A DNA stretch of 64,000 bases from an uncultured Eubacteriales bacterium (GTDB lineage: Bacteria; Bacillota; Clostridia; Oscillospirales; Oscillospiraceae), in assembly GCA_900544765.1 (NCBI GenBank), contig UQWI01000009.1, forward strand, positions 69,534-133,533, written 5' to 3'. Shown one piece after another: positions 17,047-26,199 of this stretch. Below the pieces are notes generated by a model that saw nothing but the letters and a program-made list of their open reading frames with translations, had not been told where the DNA came from and made no database searches. A program made the translations under genes and the position numbers. Position 1 is the stretch's first letter, and every line of letters starts with the position of its first letter.

Positions 17047-17952
17047 TTAAGCATGTTGACCAATATAGTCGGAGCAGGTGTCGAGGACGTATTTCCGGAA
17101 GTTGGCCACCGCCGGGGACATGTAGCCGCCGCGCTGTGAAATCATGTAAAAGTTGCGCTCCCAGCTGGGGCTGGCGAGCTGGATTATTTTCACGTCGAGG
17201 CGCAGCAGCAGCTCCATGTACGGGACGATACCGATGCCGAAGCCCTGCGCAACCAGCCCGGCGACGACCTGGTCCTCCGCTGTCTCGTATGCTATCTTGG
17301 GCTCCGCGCCGATGCGCGTGAAGAGCTCGTCGACCACCTGGCGCATGCCGGAGCGCTTTGAGAAGAACACCTGCTTAAAAGGCAGGGTGTCCGCCAAATC
17401 CACGCTGTGCCGCTTTGCCAGAGGGTGACCGCGCGGCACAATGAGGACTATGTCCTGGTTAGTCACCGCTACGGCGTCAAAATTCGCGCTTTCAGGCGGT
17501 TTTGAGGCGAAAACCAGGTCATATTTCCGCTCCGTGAGGCCCGTCAGCAGATCACCGGTGAGGCCCGTACCCGTCGCAAAGGTGAAGCGTATGTCGCGGC
17601 CCGGGTTCTGCTCTAGGAAGCCGCGCGCGAGTTTCGGCACGAACTCCACGCCCAGAGTGCGCAGGAAGCCCAGGCGTATGAGGCCCTCGCCACGCGCCTC
17701 GCGCTTGAGCACATCCACGCCCGAGTCCAGCGTCGAGAGCGCCCGCTCCGCCGTCTCGAGGAACTCCCGGCCGAAGCGCGTCAGCTCCGTGTTCCGGCCC
17801 GAACGCTCAAAAAGCGGCAGCCCCAGCTCGTTCTCCAGCTGCGTGATGGCGTGGCTCAGGCTGGGCTGCGTGATGCACAGCTCCTCAGCCGCGCGCGTGT
17901 AGTGCTTCGTGTGCGCCAGCTTGACAAAATAGCGCAGGTGGAACAGGTTCAT
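17047..17952 (-). CDS. LysR family regulator of the divergent hydroaromatic cluster
   Basis: 301 residues. N-terminal winged helix with the family pattern FVKLAHTKHYTRAAEELCITQPSLSHAI, linker helix, then a periplasmic-binding-protein-like effector domain. The ATG at 17952 has GGAGGAG 5 nt upstream; an in-frame GTG two codons earlier is less well placed. The gene is divergent from the AroE-like operon with about 145 bp between, which contains a perfect T-N11-A operator, the usual arrangement for a LysR activator that responds to a pathway intermediate. A hydroaromatic acid is the likely co-inducer (inference). Confidence 0.92.
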   Translation of the reverse strand: MNLFHLRYFVKLAHTKHYTRAAEELCITQPSLSHAITQLENELGLPLFERSGRNTELTRFGREFLETAERALSTLDSGVDVLKREARGEGLIRLGFLRTLGVEFVPKLARGFLEQNPGRDIRFTFATGTGLTGDLLTGLTERKYDLVFASKPPESANFDAVAVTNQDIVLIVPRGHPLAKRHSVDLADTLPFKQVFFSKRSGMRQVVDELFTRIGAEPKIAYETAEDQVVAGLVAQGFGIGIVPYMELLLRLDVKIIQLASPSWERNFYMISQRGGYMSPAVANFRKYVLDTCSDYIGQHA

Positions 17953-17988
17953 GTACACTCCTCCAGTGCCCTTATTCTACCACATTCG

Positions 17989-18003
17989 ATAGATGAAATC
18001 TAT
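17989..18003. promoter_or_regulatory. LysR-type operator
   Basis: ATAGAT-GAA-ATCTAT, a perfect palindrome holding a T-N11-A core. It is centred near -64 relative to the predicted start of the AroE operon, the standard position of a LysR recognition site. Confidence 0.75.
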
Positions 18004-18024
18004 AGTTTGCTAAATTTTATTTAT

Positions 18025-18053
18025 TTGTTAAAAGCTCGACACAGTGCTATGCT
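18025..18053 (+). promoter_or_regulatory. Promoter of the hydroaromatic operon
   Basis: TTGTTA (18025-18030), 17 nt, extended -10 TG-C-TATGCT (18048-18053). Predicted start about 18060. Imperfect boxes fit an activator-dependent promoter. Confidence 0.7.
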
Positions 18054-18097
18054 CGCATCGTAAACAACCGGCCGAGAGGCGGAAAGGATAGAGACAC

Positions 18098-18961
18098 ATG
18101 AACATTGACGGACACACCAGGCTGCTCGGGCTCATCGGCACACCCGTGGGCCACTCCAAATCCCCCGCGATGTACAACTACTGCTTTGAGAAGTACGGAC
18201 TCAACTGCGCCTACCTCGCCTTCGACGTACCGATGGAGAAGGTTGCCGACGCCGTGAACGCCCTGCGCACCTTCAACGTAATGGGCGCGAACGTCACGAT
18301 GCCGCTCAAGAACGCGGTCATCCCCTATCTGGACGAAGTGAGCGCCGCCAGCCAGGCCATCGGAAGCGTCAACACCATAGTGAACAAGGACGGCAAGCTC
18401 ATCGGCTACGTCACCGACGGCATGGGCTACACCGGCGAGCTCAGGCGCGGCGGCGTGGAGATAGCCGGCAAGACCGTCACCCTGCTGGGCGCGGGCGGAG
18501 CCGCCAGCGCGATTGCTATAGAGGCCGCGCTCGAGGGCGCGAAGGAGATACGCGTGTTCAACAAGCGCGACGCCTTCTGGGAGAGGGCGCTGCACAACCT
18601 CGAGACCATCGGCAAGGCCGCACCCGAGTGCAGGATAAGCCTCAACGACCTCGACGACACGGACGCCCTGCGCGCGAGCATTGAGGGCAGCGACATCCTC
18701 ACCAACGCCACCCGCGTGGGCATGAAGCCCATGGACGACCAGAGCCTTATCACCGACACCACGATGCTGCGTCCCGGCCTCATCGTCACCGACGTGGTGT
18801 ACGACCCCGAGGAGACCAAGCTGCTCCGCGAGGCCAAGGCCGCCGGCTGCAAGACCTTCGACGGCCTGGGAATGCTGGTTGAGCAGGGCGCCGCCAGCTT
18901 CAATCTCTACACCGGCCTGGACATGCCCGTCGCCGAAGTCTGCGACGCAATATACAGATAA
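18098..18961 (+). CDS. Shikimate/quinate dehydrogenase-like enzyme (AroE family, copy 1)
   Basis: 287 residues. The substrate site is conserved: Ser20/Ser22 in GHSKSP, Lys71 in NVTMPLK, Asn92 in SVNTIV, Asp107. The NAD(P) loop is GAGGAA (131-136). The usual GHNTDG phrase reads GYVTDG, one of several changes typical of catabolic quinate/shikimate paralogues rather than the biosynthetic enzyme. It interconverts shikimate with 3-dehydroshikimate, or quinate with 3-dehydroquinate. First gene of a LysR-controlled cluster with a transporter and a second paralogue, which argues for a catabolic job. Which substrate and cofactor it uses cannot be read from sequence. Confidence 0.88.
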   Translation: MNIDGHTRLLGLIGTPVGHSKSPAMYNYCFEKYGLNCAYLAFDVPMEKVADAVNALRTFNVMGANVTMPLKNAVIPYLDEVSAASQAIGSVNTIVNKDGKLIGYVTDGMGYTGELRRGGVEIAGKTVTLLGAGGAASAIAIEAALEGAKEIRVFNKRDAFWERALHNLETIGKAAPECRISLNDLDDTDALRASIEGSDILTNATRVGMKPMDDQSLITDTTMLRPGLIVTDVVYDPEETKLLREAKAAGCKTFDGLGMLVEQGAASFNLYTGLDMPVAEVCDAIYR

Positions 18962-18980
18962 AGCAAGCGAGGGAAAAGAG

Positions 18981-20195
18981 ATGAGCATGAAGAAATACTA
19001 CCCCACAGCCTTTGCGCTGTACATGACCTACTTTGTCCTCGGCGTCGCCAGCTCCATCATGAGCCACTACAAGCAGGAGCTCGCCGCCCTCTGGGGCAGC
19101 TCCCTGCTGGCCGACGGCACCTATGACGTCTCCGGCGTCCTCGCGGTCATCGCCGCTCTCGGCCTCGGCCGCCTGATCACCTATCCCTTCGCCGGCCCCA
19201 TCTCCGACCGCTTCGGCCGCCGCGTACCCGCGCTTATAGGCTGCGCATGCTACCTCGTGTTCTTCGGAGCCGTATGCTTCACGCACAACTATGTGGTGGC
19301 CTACATACTCGGCATCGTCGCAGGCGCGGCCAACGGCTTCCTGGACGTGAGCATCACGCCCAGCTGCATGGAGATATTCAAGGAAAAGGGCACTATAGCG
19401 AACATATTCACTAAGCTCTCCATATCCATCGCGCAGTTCCTGCTGCCCTTCGCGATAGGCTTTGTCGCCGCAGAAGCCCTGCCCTTCTCCACCATCTTCA
19501 TCTTCTGCGCCGTGCTCATCACCGTCGTCGGCGTCGCCCTCATCTTTCTGCCCTTCCCGCCGTATGAGCGCGCCGTGAAGGTCAAGGGCGAGAAGAAAGA
19601 GCGCATGAAGTTCACCCCCAGCGCCATCATTCTCATAATCCTCGGCTTTACCACATCCACCACCTTCATGATTTGGCTCAACTGCTACCAGGAGCTGGCC
19701 ATCTCCTACGGCATCGCAGACCCCAGCCGCGTCCAGTCCCTGTACTCCATAGGCATCGTACTGGCCCTGTTCGTCAACGCCGCGCTGCTGGCCAAGGGGC
19801 TCAAGCCCAGCAAGATACTGGTCATCTACCCCTCCGTCAGCGTTGTCACCCTGGTCGCCGTGCTGCTTGTGCAGCAGCCCTGGATCTGCTACCCCGCCGG
19901 CTTCTTGATGGGCTTCTTCGCCGCGGGCGGCGTGCTGCAGCTCGTGACCAGCGTCGCGGTCGAGATGTTCCCCAAAAACCGCGCCGTCATGACCAGCATA
20001 GTCATGATATCCTCCTCCATCGCCAACTACGCCGTACTGAGCATCGCCGGCCTGCTGACCAACATCGGCGGAGCCAACGGCCCGAAGCTCATCATGCTGT
20101 TCAACATCGCCGTGACAGTCATCGGCATCGTCCTGGCCGTCATACTCAACGCGAGATTCGACAAGGATTTTCAGAGAGATACCACAACCGCTTAA
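18981..20195 (+). CDS. MFS transporter of the hydroaromatic cluster
   Basis: 404 residues, about 12 membrane helices. The MFS loop 2-3 motif appears as GPISDRFGRRVPA near residue 75. A charged central loop (RAVKVKGEKKERMKF) separates the two halves. Placed 19 bp after the first AroE paralogue and before the TIM-barrel gene, it is the likely importer of shikimate, quinate or a related plant acid. ATG 18981 has GAGGGAAAAG upstream; a second ATG two codons later is possible. Confidence 0.88.
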   Translation: MSMKKYYPTAFALYMTYFVLGVASSIMSHYKQELAALWGSSLLADGTYDVSGVLAVIAALGLGRLITYPFAGPISDRFGRRVPALIGCACYLVFFGAVCFTHNYVVAYILGIVAGAANGFLDVSITPSCMEIFKEKGTIANIFTKLSISIAQFLLPFAIGFVAAEALPFSTIFIFCAVLITVVGVALIFLPFPPYERAVKVKGEKKERMKFTPSAIILIILGFTTSTTFMIWLNCYQELAISYGIADPSRVQSLYSIGIVLALFVNAALLAKGLKPSKILVIYPSVSVVTLVAVLLVQQPWICYPAGFLMGFFAAGGVLQLVTSVAVEMFPKNRAVMTSIVMISSSIANYAVLSIAGLLTNIGGANGPKLIMLFNIAVTVIGIVLAVILNARFDKDFQRDTTTA

Positions 20196-20225
20196 GAGAG
20201 AAATAATTTAGGGAGGAAAACAAAA

Positions 20226-21071
20226 ATGAGCAAGACCAATCCCGTGACCGTAAGCAGCTGGACGCTCGGCGACCAGTGCAAGTTTGAAGAGCGCGTCGCC
20301 GCGGCGAAGGCCGCCGGCTTCGAGGGCATCGGCCTGCGCGCCGAGACCTACGTCGACGCCCTGGCCGAGGGCCTGCACGACGAGGACATCCTCGCCATCC
20401 TTGAGAAGTACGGCATCGCCGTGACCGAGGTCGAGTACATCACCCTCTGGGCCGAGGATCACCGCAGCTACGAGCAGATGTACAAGGAGCAGGTATGCTT
20501 CCACATGTGCGAGCTCTTCGGCGTAAACCACATCAACTGCGGCCTTATGGAGAAGTACAGCGTCGAGCACGACGCGAAGAAGCTCGCCGAGCTGTGCCGG
20601 CGCGCGGGCAAGTACACCATCGGCGTCGAGCCGATGCCCTACAGCGGCATTCCCGACGTGCGCACCGGCTGGGCGATAGTCAAGGGCAGCGGCGCGGAAA
20701 ACGCCAAGCTCATTCTCGACTCCTGGCACTGGATTCGCGCCAACCAGCCCTTCGACCAGAGCCTGCTCGACGACATCCCGGCCGACAAGATAGTCTCTAT
20801 CCAGCTCAACGACGTGCTGCCCCACCCCTACGCCAAGGTCGTGCTCCGCGACGAGAGCATGCACGAGCGCGTCCTGCCCGGTAAGGGCTGCGGCGACACC
20901 GCCGGTTTCGTAAAGATGATCAAGGAAAAGGGCATCGACCCGAAGGTCGTCGGCGTCGAGGTCATAAACGACGAAATTCTCTCCACCGGCGTTGCCAACG
21001 CCGCCAAGGTGAATTTCGAGGCCACCCAGGAAGTGCTCAAGGCCGCCTGGCCTGAGATGGCCGCCGAGTGA
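20226..21071 (+). CDS. Xylose-isomerase-like TIM-barrel protein, possible 3-dehydroshikimate dehydratase
   Basis: 281 residues of the sugar phosphate isomerase/epimerase (AP endonuclease 2) superfamily. Probable metal ligands: Glu in YTIGVEPMPY, Asp and His in LILDSWHW, Gln in SIQLNDV and Glu in VGVEVIND. Members include isomerases, epimerases and the AsbF/QuiC-type 3-dehydroshikimate dehydratases that make protocatechuate. Between two AroE paralogues, a role on dehydroshikimate or dehydroquinate is likely, but the reaction is inferred from context. AGGGAGG is 7-8 nt before the ATG. Confidence 0.82.
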   Translation: MSKTNPVTVSSWTLGDQCKFEERVAAAKAAGFEGIGLRAETYVDALAEGLHDEDILAILEKYGIAVTEVEYITLWAEDHRSYEQMYKEQVCFHMCELFGVNHINCGLMEKYSVEHDAKKLAELCRRAGKYTIGVEPMPYSGIPDVRTGWAIVKGSGAENAKLILDSWHWIRANQPFDQSLLDDIPADKIVSIQLNDVLPHPYAKVVLRDESMHERVLPGKGCGDTAGFVKMIKEKGIDPKVVGVEVINDEILSTGVANAAKVNFEATQEVLKAAWPEMAAE

Positions 21072-21100
21072 GCGCGAAAATATCTACAGGAGGAAACACC

Positions 21101-21970
21101 ATGAACATAGATGGACACACCAAGATGTACTGCCTCATCGGCAGCCCCGTGGGACACAGCGGCTCCCCCGCCATGTACAACTACAGCTTCGACCGCCTGG
21201 GCATCAACAGCGCCTACCTCGCCTACGACGTGCTTCTGGAGAAAACCGGCGAGGCCGTCGCCGCGCTCAAGCTGCTCGGCTGCGGCGGCTTCAACGTCAC
21301 CATGCCCTGCAAGACCGAGGTCACCAAGTACCTCGACCGCCTGAGCCCCGCCTGCGAGCTCATCGGCGCCAGCAACTGCGTTGTCGTCGAGCCCGACGGC
21401 ACCCTCACCGGCCACAACACCGACGGCCTGGGCTTCGTCGCCAACCTGCGCGTGCACGGCGTGGACGTCAAGGGCGCCAGGATGGTCGTCCTCGGCGCAG
21501 GCGGCGCCGCCACCGCCGTCACGATGCAGTCCGCCCTCGACGGTGCGGCCGAGATCCACATCTTCAACCGCAAGGGCTACACCTTCTACCCCAACGCCGA
21601 GCTGACCGTCAAGAAGCTCGCCGAGCGCGTCCCGGGCTGCAAGGCCACCGTCACCGACCTTTTCGACACCGAGGCCCTGGCCGAGGCCGTGAAGAACTGC
21701 GACATACTCGTCAACGCCACCAAGGTCGGCATGGCCCCGCTGGACAAGGAGACCCTCATCGACAAGAGCCTCTTCCGCCATGACCTCGTGGTCTGCGACA
21801 CAGTCTACAACCCCAAGGAGACCCGCATGATAGTCGAGGCCAAGGAGGCCGGGGTCAAGGCCGCTATCGGCGGCATCGGCATGCTGCTGCGCCAGGGCGT
21901 GGAGGGCTTCCGCCTCTACACCGGCCAGGAGATGCCCGCCGACGAGGTCATGGACAAGTTCTTTGCTTAA
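21101..21970 (+). CDS. Shikimate dehydrogenase-like enzyme (AroE family, copy 2)
   Basis: 289 residues, clearly paralogous to copy 1 (both begin MNIDGHT and share GxPVGHSxSPAMYNY). Here Ser20/Ser22, Lys71 (NVTMPCK), Asn92 and the canonical GHNTDG with Asp108 are all present, and the nucleotide loop is GAGGAA. One copy may act on quinate/dehydroquinate and the other on shikimate/dehydroshikimate, or one may oxidise and the other reduce. ATG 21101 has ACAGGAGG 7 nt upstream. About 200 bp without a gene follow. Confidence 0.9.
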   Translation: MNIDGHTKMYCLIGSPVGHSGSPAMYNYSFDRLGINSAYLAYDVLLEKTGEAVAALKLLGCGGFNVTMPCKTEVTKYLDRLSPACELIGASNCVVVEPDGTLTGHNTDGLGFVANLRVHGVDVKGARMVVLGAGGAATAVTMQSALDGAAEIHIFNRKGYTFYPNAELTVKKLAERVPGCKATVTDLFDTEALAEAVKNCDILVNATKVGMAPLDKETLIDKSLFRHDLVVCDTVYNPKETRMIVEAKEAGVKAAIGGIGMLLRQGVEGFRLYTGQEMPADEVMDKFFA

Positions 21971-22171
21971 GCAGTCAACGTAAGGGCAGTTCGCGGTGCT
22001 GGGACGGCATCTTCGCCGCCATGCTTCACGAGCTTCCCTTGAAATACACAAAGTATTCCTGCGGAAATCTCGTTTTGCCTGACAACGAATCTGCTCGCCC
22101 CCGCATCCACTCCCGCCCTCACGATGACTGCTTTTTGTTAAATATTGCTGGATATATAAGGAGTAAGAGAT

Positions 22172-24109
22172 ATGAACCGCAGATTCCCCACGATGTTCAC
22201 ACCCATACAGATAGGCACCGTGACCGTGCCCAACCGCTTCGTCGTGCCGCCCATGGGCAACAACTTCGCCAACACCGACGGCACCCTGTCCGACCGCAGC
22301 GCCGCCTACTACGAGGCCCGCGCCAAGGGCGGCTTCGGCCTCATCACCATAGAGTCCACCGTCGTATACGAGCAGGCCAAGGGCGGCCCGCGCAAGCCCT
22401 GCCTCTTCGACGACGCCGTCATCCCCAGCTTCAAGGCCGTGGCCGACCGCTGCCACGCCTACGGGGCCAAGGTCAGCATCCAGCTCCAGCACGCCGGTCC
22501 CGAGGGCAACAGCAAGCTCACCGGCTACCCGCTCAAGGCCGCTTCCGCCATCGCCCCCAGCGACGGCCGCGAGATCCCCGAGGCCATGCCCACCGAAGAG
22601 GTCTACAGGCTCATCGAGTGCTACGGCGACGCCGCCCGCCGCGCCCAGCTGGCTGGCATCGACATGGTCGAGGTCCACTGCGCCCACGGCTATCTTGTGA
22701 GCACCTTCGTCTCCGCCCGCACAAACAAGCGCACCGACGAGTTCGGCGGCTGCTTTGAGAACCGCATGCGCCTGCCCAGGCTCATCATCGAGAACATCCG
22801 CCGCAAGACCGGCGGCAACCTGCCCATACTCTGCCGCATCAACGCCCGCGACGAGGGCGACGGCGGTATGGACGTACACGACGCCGCCGCGATGGCCGCC
22901 TACCTTGAGACCGAGTGCGGCGTCGACGCCATCCATGTCTCCCGCTCCATCCACATCCACGACGAATTCATGTGGGCTCCCAACATCACACACGGCGGCT
23001 TCAACGCCGAGCTGTGCACCGAGATAAAGCGCGCCGTCAGCGTCCCCGTAATCATCGTCGGCCGCTTCACCGAGCCGCAGTACGCCGAGCTGCTCGTAAA
23101 GCAGGGCCGCGCCGACCTGGTCGCCTTCGGCCGCCAGAGCATAGCCGACCCCGAAATGCCCAACAAGGCCCGCAACGGCCAGCTTGAGAAGCTCACCCCC
23201 TGCATTGCCTGCCTGCTCGGCTGCGTGCCGAACATGCTCAAGGGCAACCCCATCACCTGCGCCATGAACCCCTGCGTCGGCCGCGAAGCCGAGGTCAAGC
23301 CGGCCGAGGTCAGGAAGAACGTCGTCGTCATAGGCGGCGGCCCCGGCGGCCTGTACGCCGCCACAATGTGCGCCAGGCGCGGACACAGCGTGACCCTCAT
23401 TGAGAAGGGCGCAGAACTCGGCGGGCACTTCCTCGTCGCCGCCTATCCTCCCGGAAAGGGCGAGATATCCGGCGCTATCCGCAGCATGATAGTCAACTGC
23501 CGCGACGCCGGGGTCGACATCCGCACCAACACCGAGGCCACGGCCGAGCTCATCTCCGAGCTGAAGCCCGACGCGGCCATCGTCGCCACCGGCAGCGTGC
23601 CGCTGCGTCTGCCCATCCCCGGGCTTGACGACTGCGGCTGCGTCACGGCTGAGGACGTGCTGACCGGCAAGGCCGACGTCGGCCACCGCGTGCTGGTTGT
23701 CGGCGGCGGCATGGTCGGCTGCGAGTGCGTCGAGTTCCTCACCGAGCGCGAGCACCCCGTCGACATGATAGAGATGAAGCCCGTCATCGGCGAGGACATC
23801 GTCCCCGAGGCCCGCAAATACATCATGGCCAACATAGAGAAGCACAAGGTCACCCAGCGCGTGAACGCCCGCGTCGGCCACTTCTACGCCGACGGCGTGG
23901 ACTACACCGACACCGTCACCGGCGAGCAGAGCTCCATGCGCGGCTATGACAGCGTCGTGCTGGCCATGGGCTACCGCTCCAACAACACTCTCGAAGAGGC
24001 CCTCAAGGCCATAGTGCCGCAGGTCGTGGTCATCGGCGAAGCCCGCCAGGCCCCCGGCAACTCCATGGAGGCCACCGGCGACGCCTTCAACGCCGCCCTG
24101 TCCATCTGA
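22172..24109 (+). CDS. FMN/4Fe-4S/FAD oxidoreductase of the old yellow enzyme (2,4-dienoyl-CoA reductase) family
   Basis: 645 residues. Residues 1-~335: old-yellow-enzyme TIM barrel with FMN site (VVPPMGNNF, AHGYLVSTF). An iron-sulphur motif C344-x2-C347-x3-C351-x11-C363 follows. Residues ~382-645: NAD(P)/FAD domains with GGGPGGLYAA and GGGMVGCE. Relatives reduce activated C=C bonds (dienoyl-CoA reductase, 2-enoate reductases, bile-acid BaiCD). In this cluster a likely substrate is an unsaturated hydroaromatic acid made from dehydroshikimate, used as electron sink. ATG has AAGGAGTAAG upstream and the 200-bp gap before it may hold its own promoter. Confidence 0.88.
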   Translation: MNRRFPTMFTPIQIGTVTVPNRFVVPPMGNNFANTDGTLSDRSAAYYEARAKGGFGLITIESTVVYEQAKGGPRKPCLFDDAVIPSFKAVADRCHAYGAKVSIQLQHAGPEGNSKLTGYPLKAASAIAPSDGREIPEAMPTEEVYRLIECYGDAARRAQLAGIDMVEVHCAHGYLVSTFVSARTNKRTDEFGGCFENRMRLPRLIIENIRRKTGGNLPILCRINARDEGDGGMDVHDAAAMAAYLETECGVDAIHVSRSIHIHDEFMWAPNITHGGFNAELCTEIKRAVSVPVIIVGRFTEPQYAELLVKQGRADLVAFGRQSIADPEMPNKARNGQLEKLTPCIACLLGCVPNMLKGNPITCAMNPCVGREAEVKPAEVRKNVVVIGGGPGGLYAATMCARRGHSVTLIEKGAELGGHFLVAAYPPGKGEISGAIRSMIVNCRDAGVDIRTNTEATAELISELKPDAAIVATGSVPLRLPIPGLDDCGCVTAEDVLTGKADVGHRVLVVGGGMVGCECVEFLTEREHPVDMIEMKPVIGEDIVPEARKYIMANIEKHKVTQRVNARVGHFYADGVDYTDTVTGEQSSMRGYDSVVLAMGYRSNNTLEEALKAIVPQVVVIGEARQAPGNSMEATGDAFNAALSI

Positions 24110-24120
24110 CAGCGAATACG

Positions 24121-24151
24121 AAAAGCCCGGCGCTTTCTGCGCCGGGCTTTT
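24121..24151. terminator. Bidirectional terminator
   Basis: A 13-bp stem AAAAGCCCGGCGC / GCGCCGGGCTTTT with 5-nt loop. A-run and T-run at the two ends let it serve both converging genes. Confidence 0.9.
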
Positions 24152-24191
24152 GCCGTTCCTTGCATCATTTGCAGCAGCGAGCCGCTGAGGC

Positions 24192-24743
24192 TCAGCCTTC
24201 CCCGGTGAGCTCCACGACGGTCATGTCGTGGCCGGTGGAGGGCAGGAAAACCTCCGTGACGTCGCGTGTGCGCATTTTCAGGCTGGATGTGTTCACGCAG
24301 GGGTGGCAGCCGAAGTACTCCTGACGCAGCACGTCGCCGTCTACTATCAGGCGCACGCGGTGCTCTTTGTCGTTCATCAGGCCCATCACGCTGACGGCCC
24401 CGGGCTGGATGTCCAGCATTTCCAGCATGTCCGCCTCATTGGCAAAGCTCAGCCTCGCCACGCCGAGCTGCTTTGAGAGCTCCTTTGTGCGGAAGGGCTT
24501 GTCGCCCGGCATGAGCAGGAGGTAGTGCGCCGTACCCTGCCTGTTGCACAAAAACAGGTTTTTGCAGATTAACACGCCGAGGACGGCGTCTATCTTGTTG
24601 CAGTCCTCCATAGTCATCGCGGGCATGTCGGCGTGGTCGGTGCGCCAGTACTCTATGCCCAGCGAGTCGAGATAGTCGTAGGTGCGCACTTCGCGCGGCA
24701 GCCTGCCCATAGTGTCCGCAGGCCTTCCGGTGAACAGTTCCAT
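24192..24743 (-). CDS. YbaK/ProX-type aminoacyl-tRNA deacylase
   Basis: 183 residues. The domain matches the prolyl-tRNA-synthetase-associated editing domain that hydrolyses mischarged Ala- or Cys-tRNA(Pro): the active-site lysine lies in LICKNLFLCNR, followed by YLLLMPGDKPFRTKELSKQLG and the late GCHPCVNTSSLKM. Freestanding members (ProXp/PrdX) are common in Clostridia. ATG 24743 has TTGGAGG 7 nt upstream; earlier in-frame codons lack such a site. Single gene. Confidence 0.9.
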   Translation of the reverse strand: MELFTGRPADTMGRLPREVRTYDYLDSLGIEYWRTDHADMPAMTMEDCNKIDAVLGVLICKNLFLCNRQGTAHYLLLMPGDKPFRTKELSKQLGVARLSFANEADMLEMLDIQPGAVSVMGLMNDKEHRVRLIVDGDVLRQEYFGCHPCVNTSSLKMRTRDVTEVFLPSTGHDMTVVELTGEG

Positions 24744-24860
24744 AGTGAAGCCTCCAATTAGCATGTGTAGCAGTATTCTACCACAACCCGGCCGCATTTG
24801 GGAAGGAGCAGAAATTAATAGAAAGTTTAAGCATTAACGGTGGCACACCGGGGAAGTATC

Positions 24861-24869
24861 TGTTATAAT
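24861..24869 (+). promoter_or_regulatory. Extended -10 promoter of the yfmF-yfmH-lgt unit
   Basis: TG-T-TATAAT (TATAAT 24864-24869) with a weak -35, about 40 nt before the first start codon. Confidence 0.6.
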
Positions 24870-24909
24870 GTGTGGATACGGAAGCTTGACTATTTGTGAG
24901 GGGTGACGC

Positions 24910-26199
24910 ATGAAATACCGGCGTGAAGAGATTCTACCCGGCGTGTTTTTGAGCGCGCTGAACACGGACAAGTTCAAGACCGCCGCGATGGGCGTGATGC
25001 TGCTCAGCCAGCTTGAGCGCGAGCACGCATACATGGACGAGCTGATACCCAGCGTGCTGCGCCGCGGCACGGTCAAGAGCCCCGACATGCCCGCCGTTAC
25101 CCGCCGCCTCGAGATGCTCTACGGCGCGGCGGCCGTGCCCATTTCTCTGCGCGTGGGCGAGGTGAGGTGCACGGGCTTTTACTGCGCCTTCCCCGAGGGC
25201 AGGTATCTGCCCGGCGGCGCGCGCGAGCTGGAGAGCGCGGCGGAGCTTTTAGGAGAGCTGCTCATTGCGCCGAACACGCGCGGCGGGCTGCTCCTGCCCG
25301 AATACGTCGACAGCGAGAAGGCCAAGCTGGCCGAGCGCATCCGCGCCGCCCGCGACGACCGCGAGGCCTACGCCATGCAGCGGCTCATCTCGCTCATGTG
25401 CCAGTACGAGGACATGGGCGCCGCCGTGCTAGACGACGAGGACGAGGCCAAGTCCATCCACTACCGCCGCCTGACCATGCGCTGGCGCGAGCTTCTGGCC
25501 AAGAGCCCGGTCGAAGTGTTCTACTGCGGCTCGGACAGCTTCAAGAGTGTGCGTGAGGCCGTCATCGGGGCCTTTGCCGCCTTGCCCAGGGGCGAGCTGG
25601 ACTTCGACATCGGCACCGACGTGCGCATGAACGCTCTAGAGGACAAGCCCCGCATATACCGCGAGACGATGGACGTCTCCCAGGGGAAGCTGGGCATGGG
25701 CTGGCGCCTCGGCGAGTGCATGGAGGAGCCCAACGGGGCCGCGCTGCGCGTGTTCAACGCCGTGTACGGCGGCACCGCGGCCAGCAAGCTCTTCCGCTCC
25801 CTGCGCGAGGAGCGCTCGCTTTGCTATTACGCCAGCAGCGGCCTTGACGCCGTCAAGGGCCTGCTGTACGTCCAGAGCGGCATAGACCCCGCCAACTATG
25901 ACGAGGCCGTCTCCGCCATCTGCGGCGAGCTCGGCGCGATAGCCCGCGGCGAGATAAGCCCCGAAGAGCTGGACGCCGCGCGCAGCTACTGCGCCGAGGC
26001 CCTGCGCCTCGTCGCAGACGACCCCGTGGAGCTGATGATGTACTACCTCCGCATGAACGTCACCGGGGCGGATATTGCCCCCGACGAGCTCGCAGAGCTC
26101 TGCGAGGAGGTAAGCGCGGAGGAGATAGCGGCCATCGCCGCAGGCACGGAGCTGGACGCCGTGTACTTCCTGAGCGGAGAGGAGGCCGGGGACGAATGA
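24910..26199 (+). CDS. yfmF: M16 peptidase-like protein, YfmF type (no zinc motif)
   Basis: 429 residues with the M16 two-domain fold (second-domain phrase YGGTAASKLFRSLREERSLCYYASS) but no HxxEH zinc motif at the N-terminus, as in the inactive partner of M16 heterodimers. In Bacillus the pair is linked to 5-aminopentanol modification of elongation factor P. The active partner follows with an ATGA overlap. Start ATG has GAGGGGTGA upstream. The gene for EF-P is not in the window. Confidence 0.88.
   Translation: MKYRREEILPGVFLSALNTDKFKTAAMGVMLLSQLEREHAYMDELIPSVLRRGTVKSPDMPAVTRRLEMLYGAAAVPISLRVGEVRCTGFYCAFPEGRYLPGGARELESAAELLGELLIAPNTRGGLLLPEYVDSEKAKLAERIRAARDDREAYAMQRLISLMCQYEDMGAAVLDDEDEAKSIHYRRLTMRWRELLAKSPVEVFYCGSDSFKSVREAVIGAFAALPRGELDFDIGTDVRMNALEDKPRIYRETMDVSQGKLGMGWRLGECMEEPNGAALRVFNAVYGGTAASKLFRSLREERSLCYYASSGLDAVKGLLYVQSGIDPANYDEAVSAICGELGAIARGEISPEELDAARSYCAEALRLVADDPVELMMYYLRMNVTGADIAPDELAELCEEVSAEEIAAIAAGTELDAVYFLSGEEAGDE

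Noticed and set aside
20828..23881. 1017-codon open frame on the minus strand
   Set aside because: It is antisense to the TIM-barrel, AroE and oxidoreductase genes, which have clear motifs. Long antisense frames are expected at high G+C with strong third-position bias.
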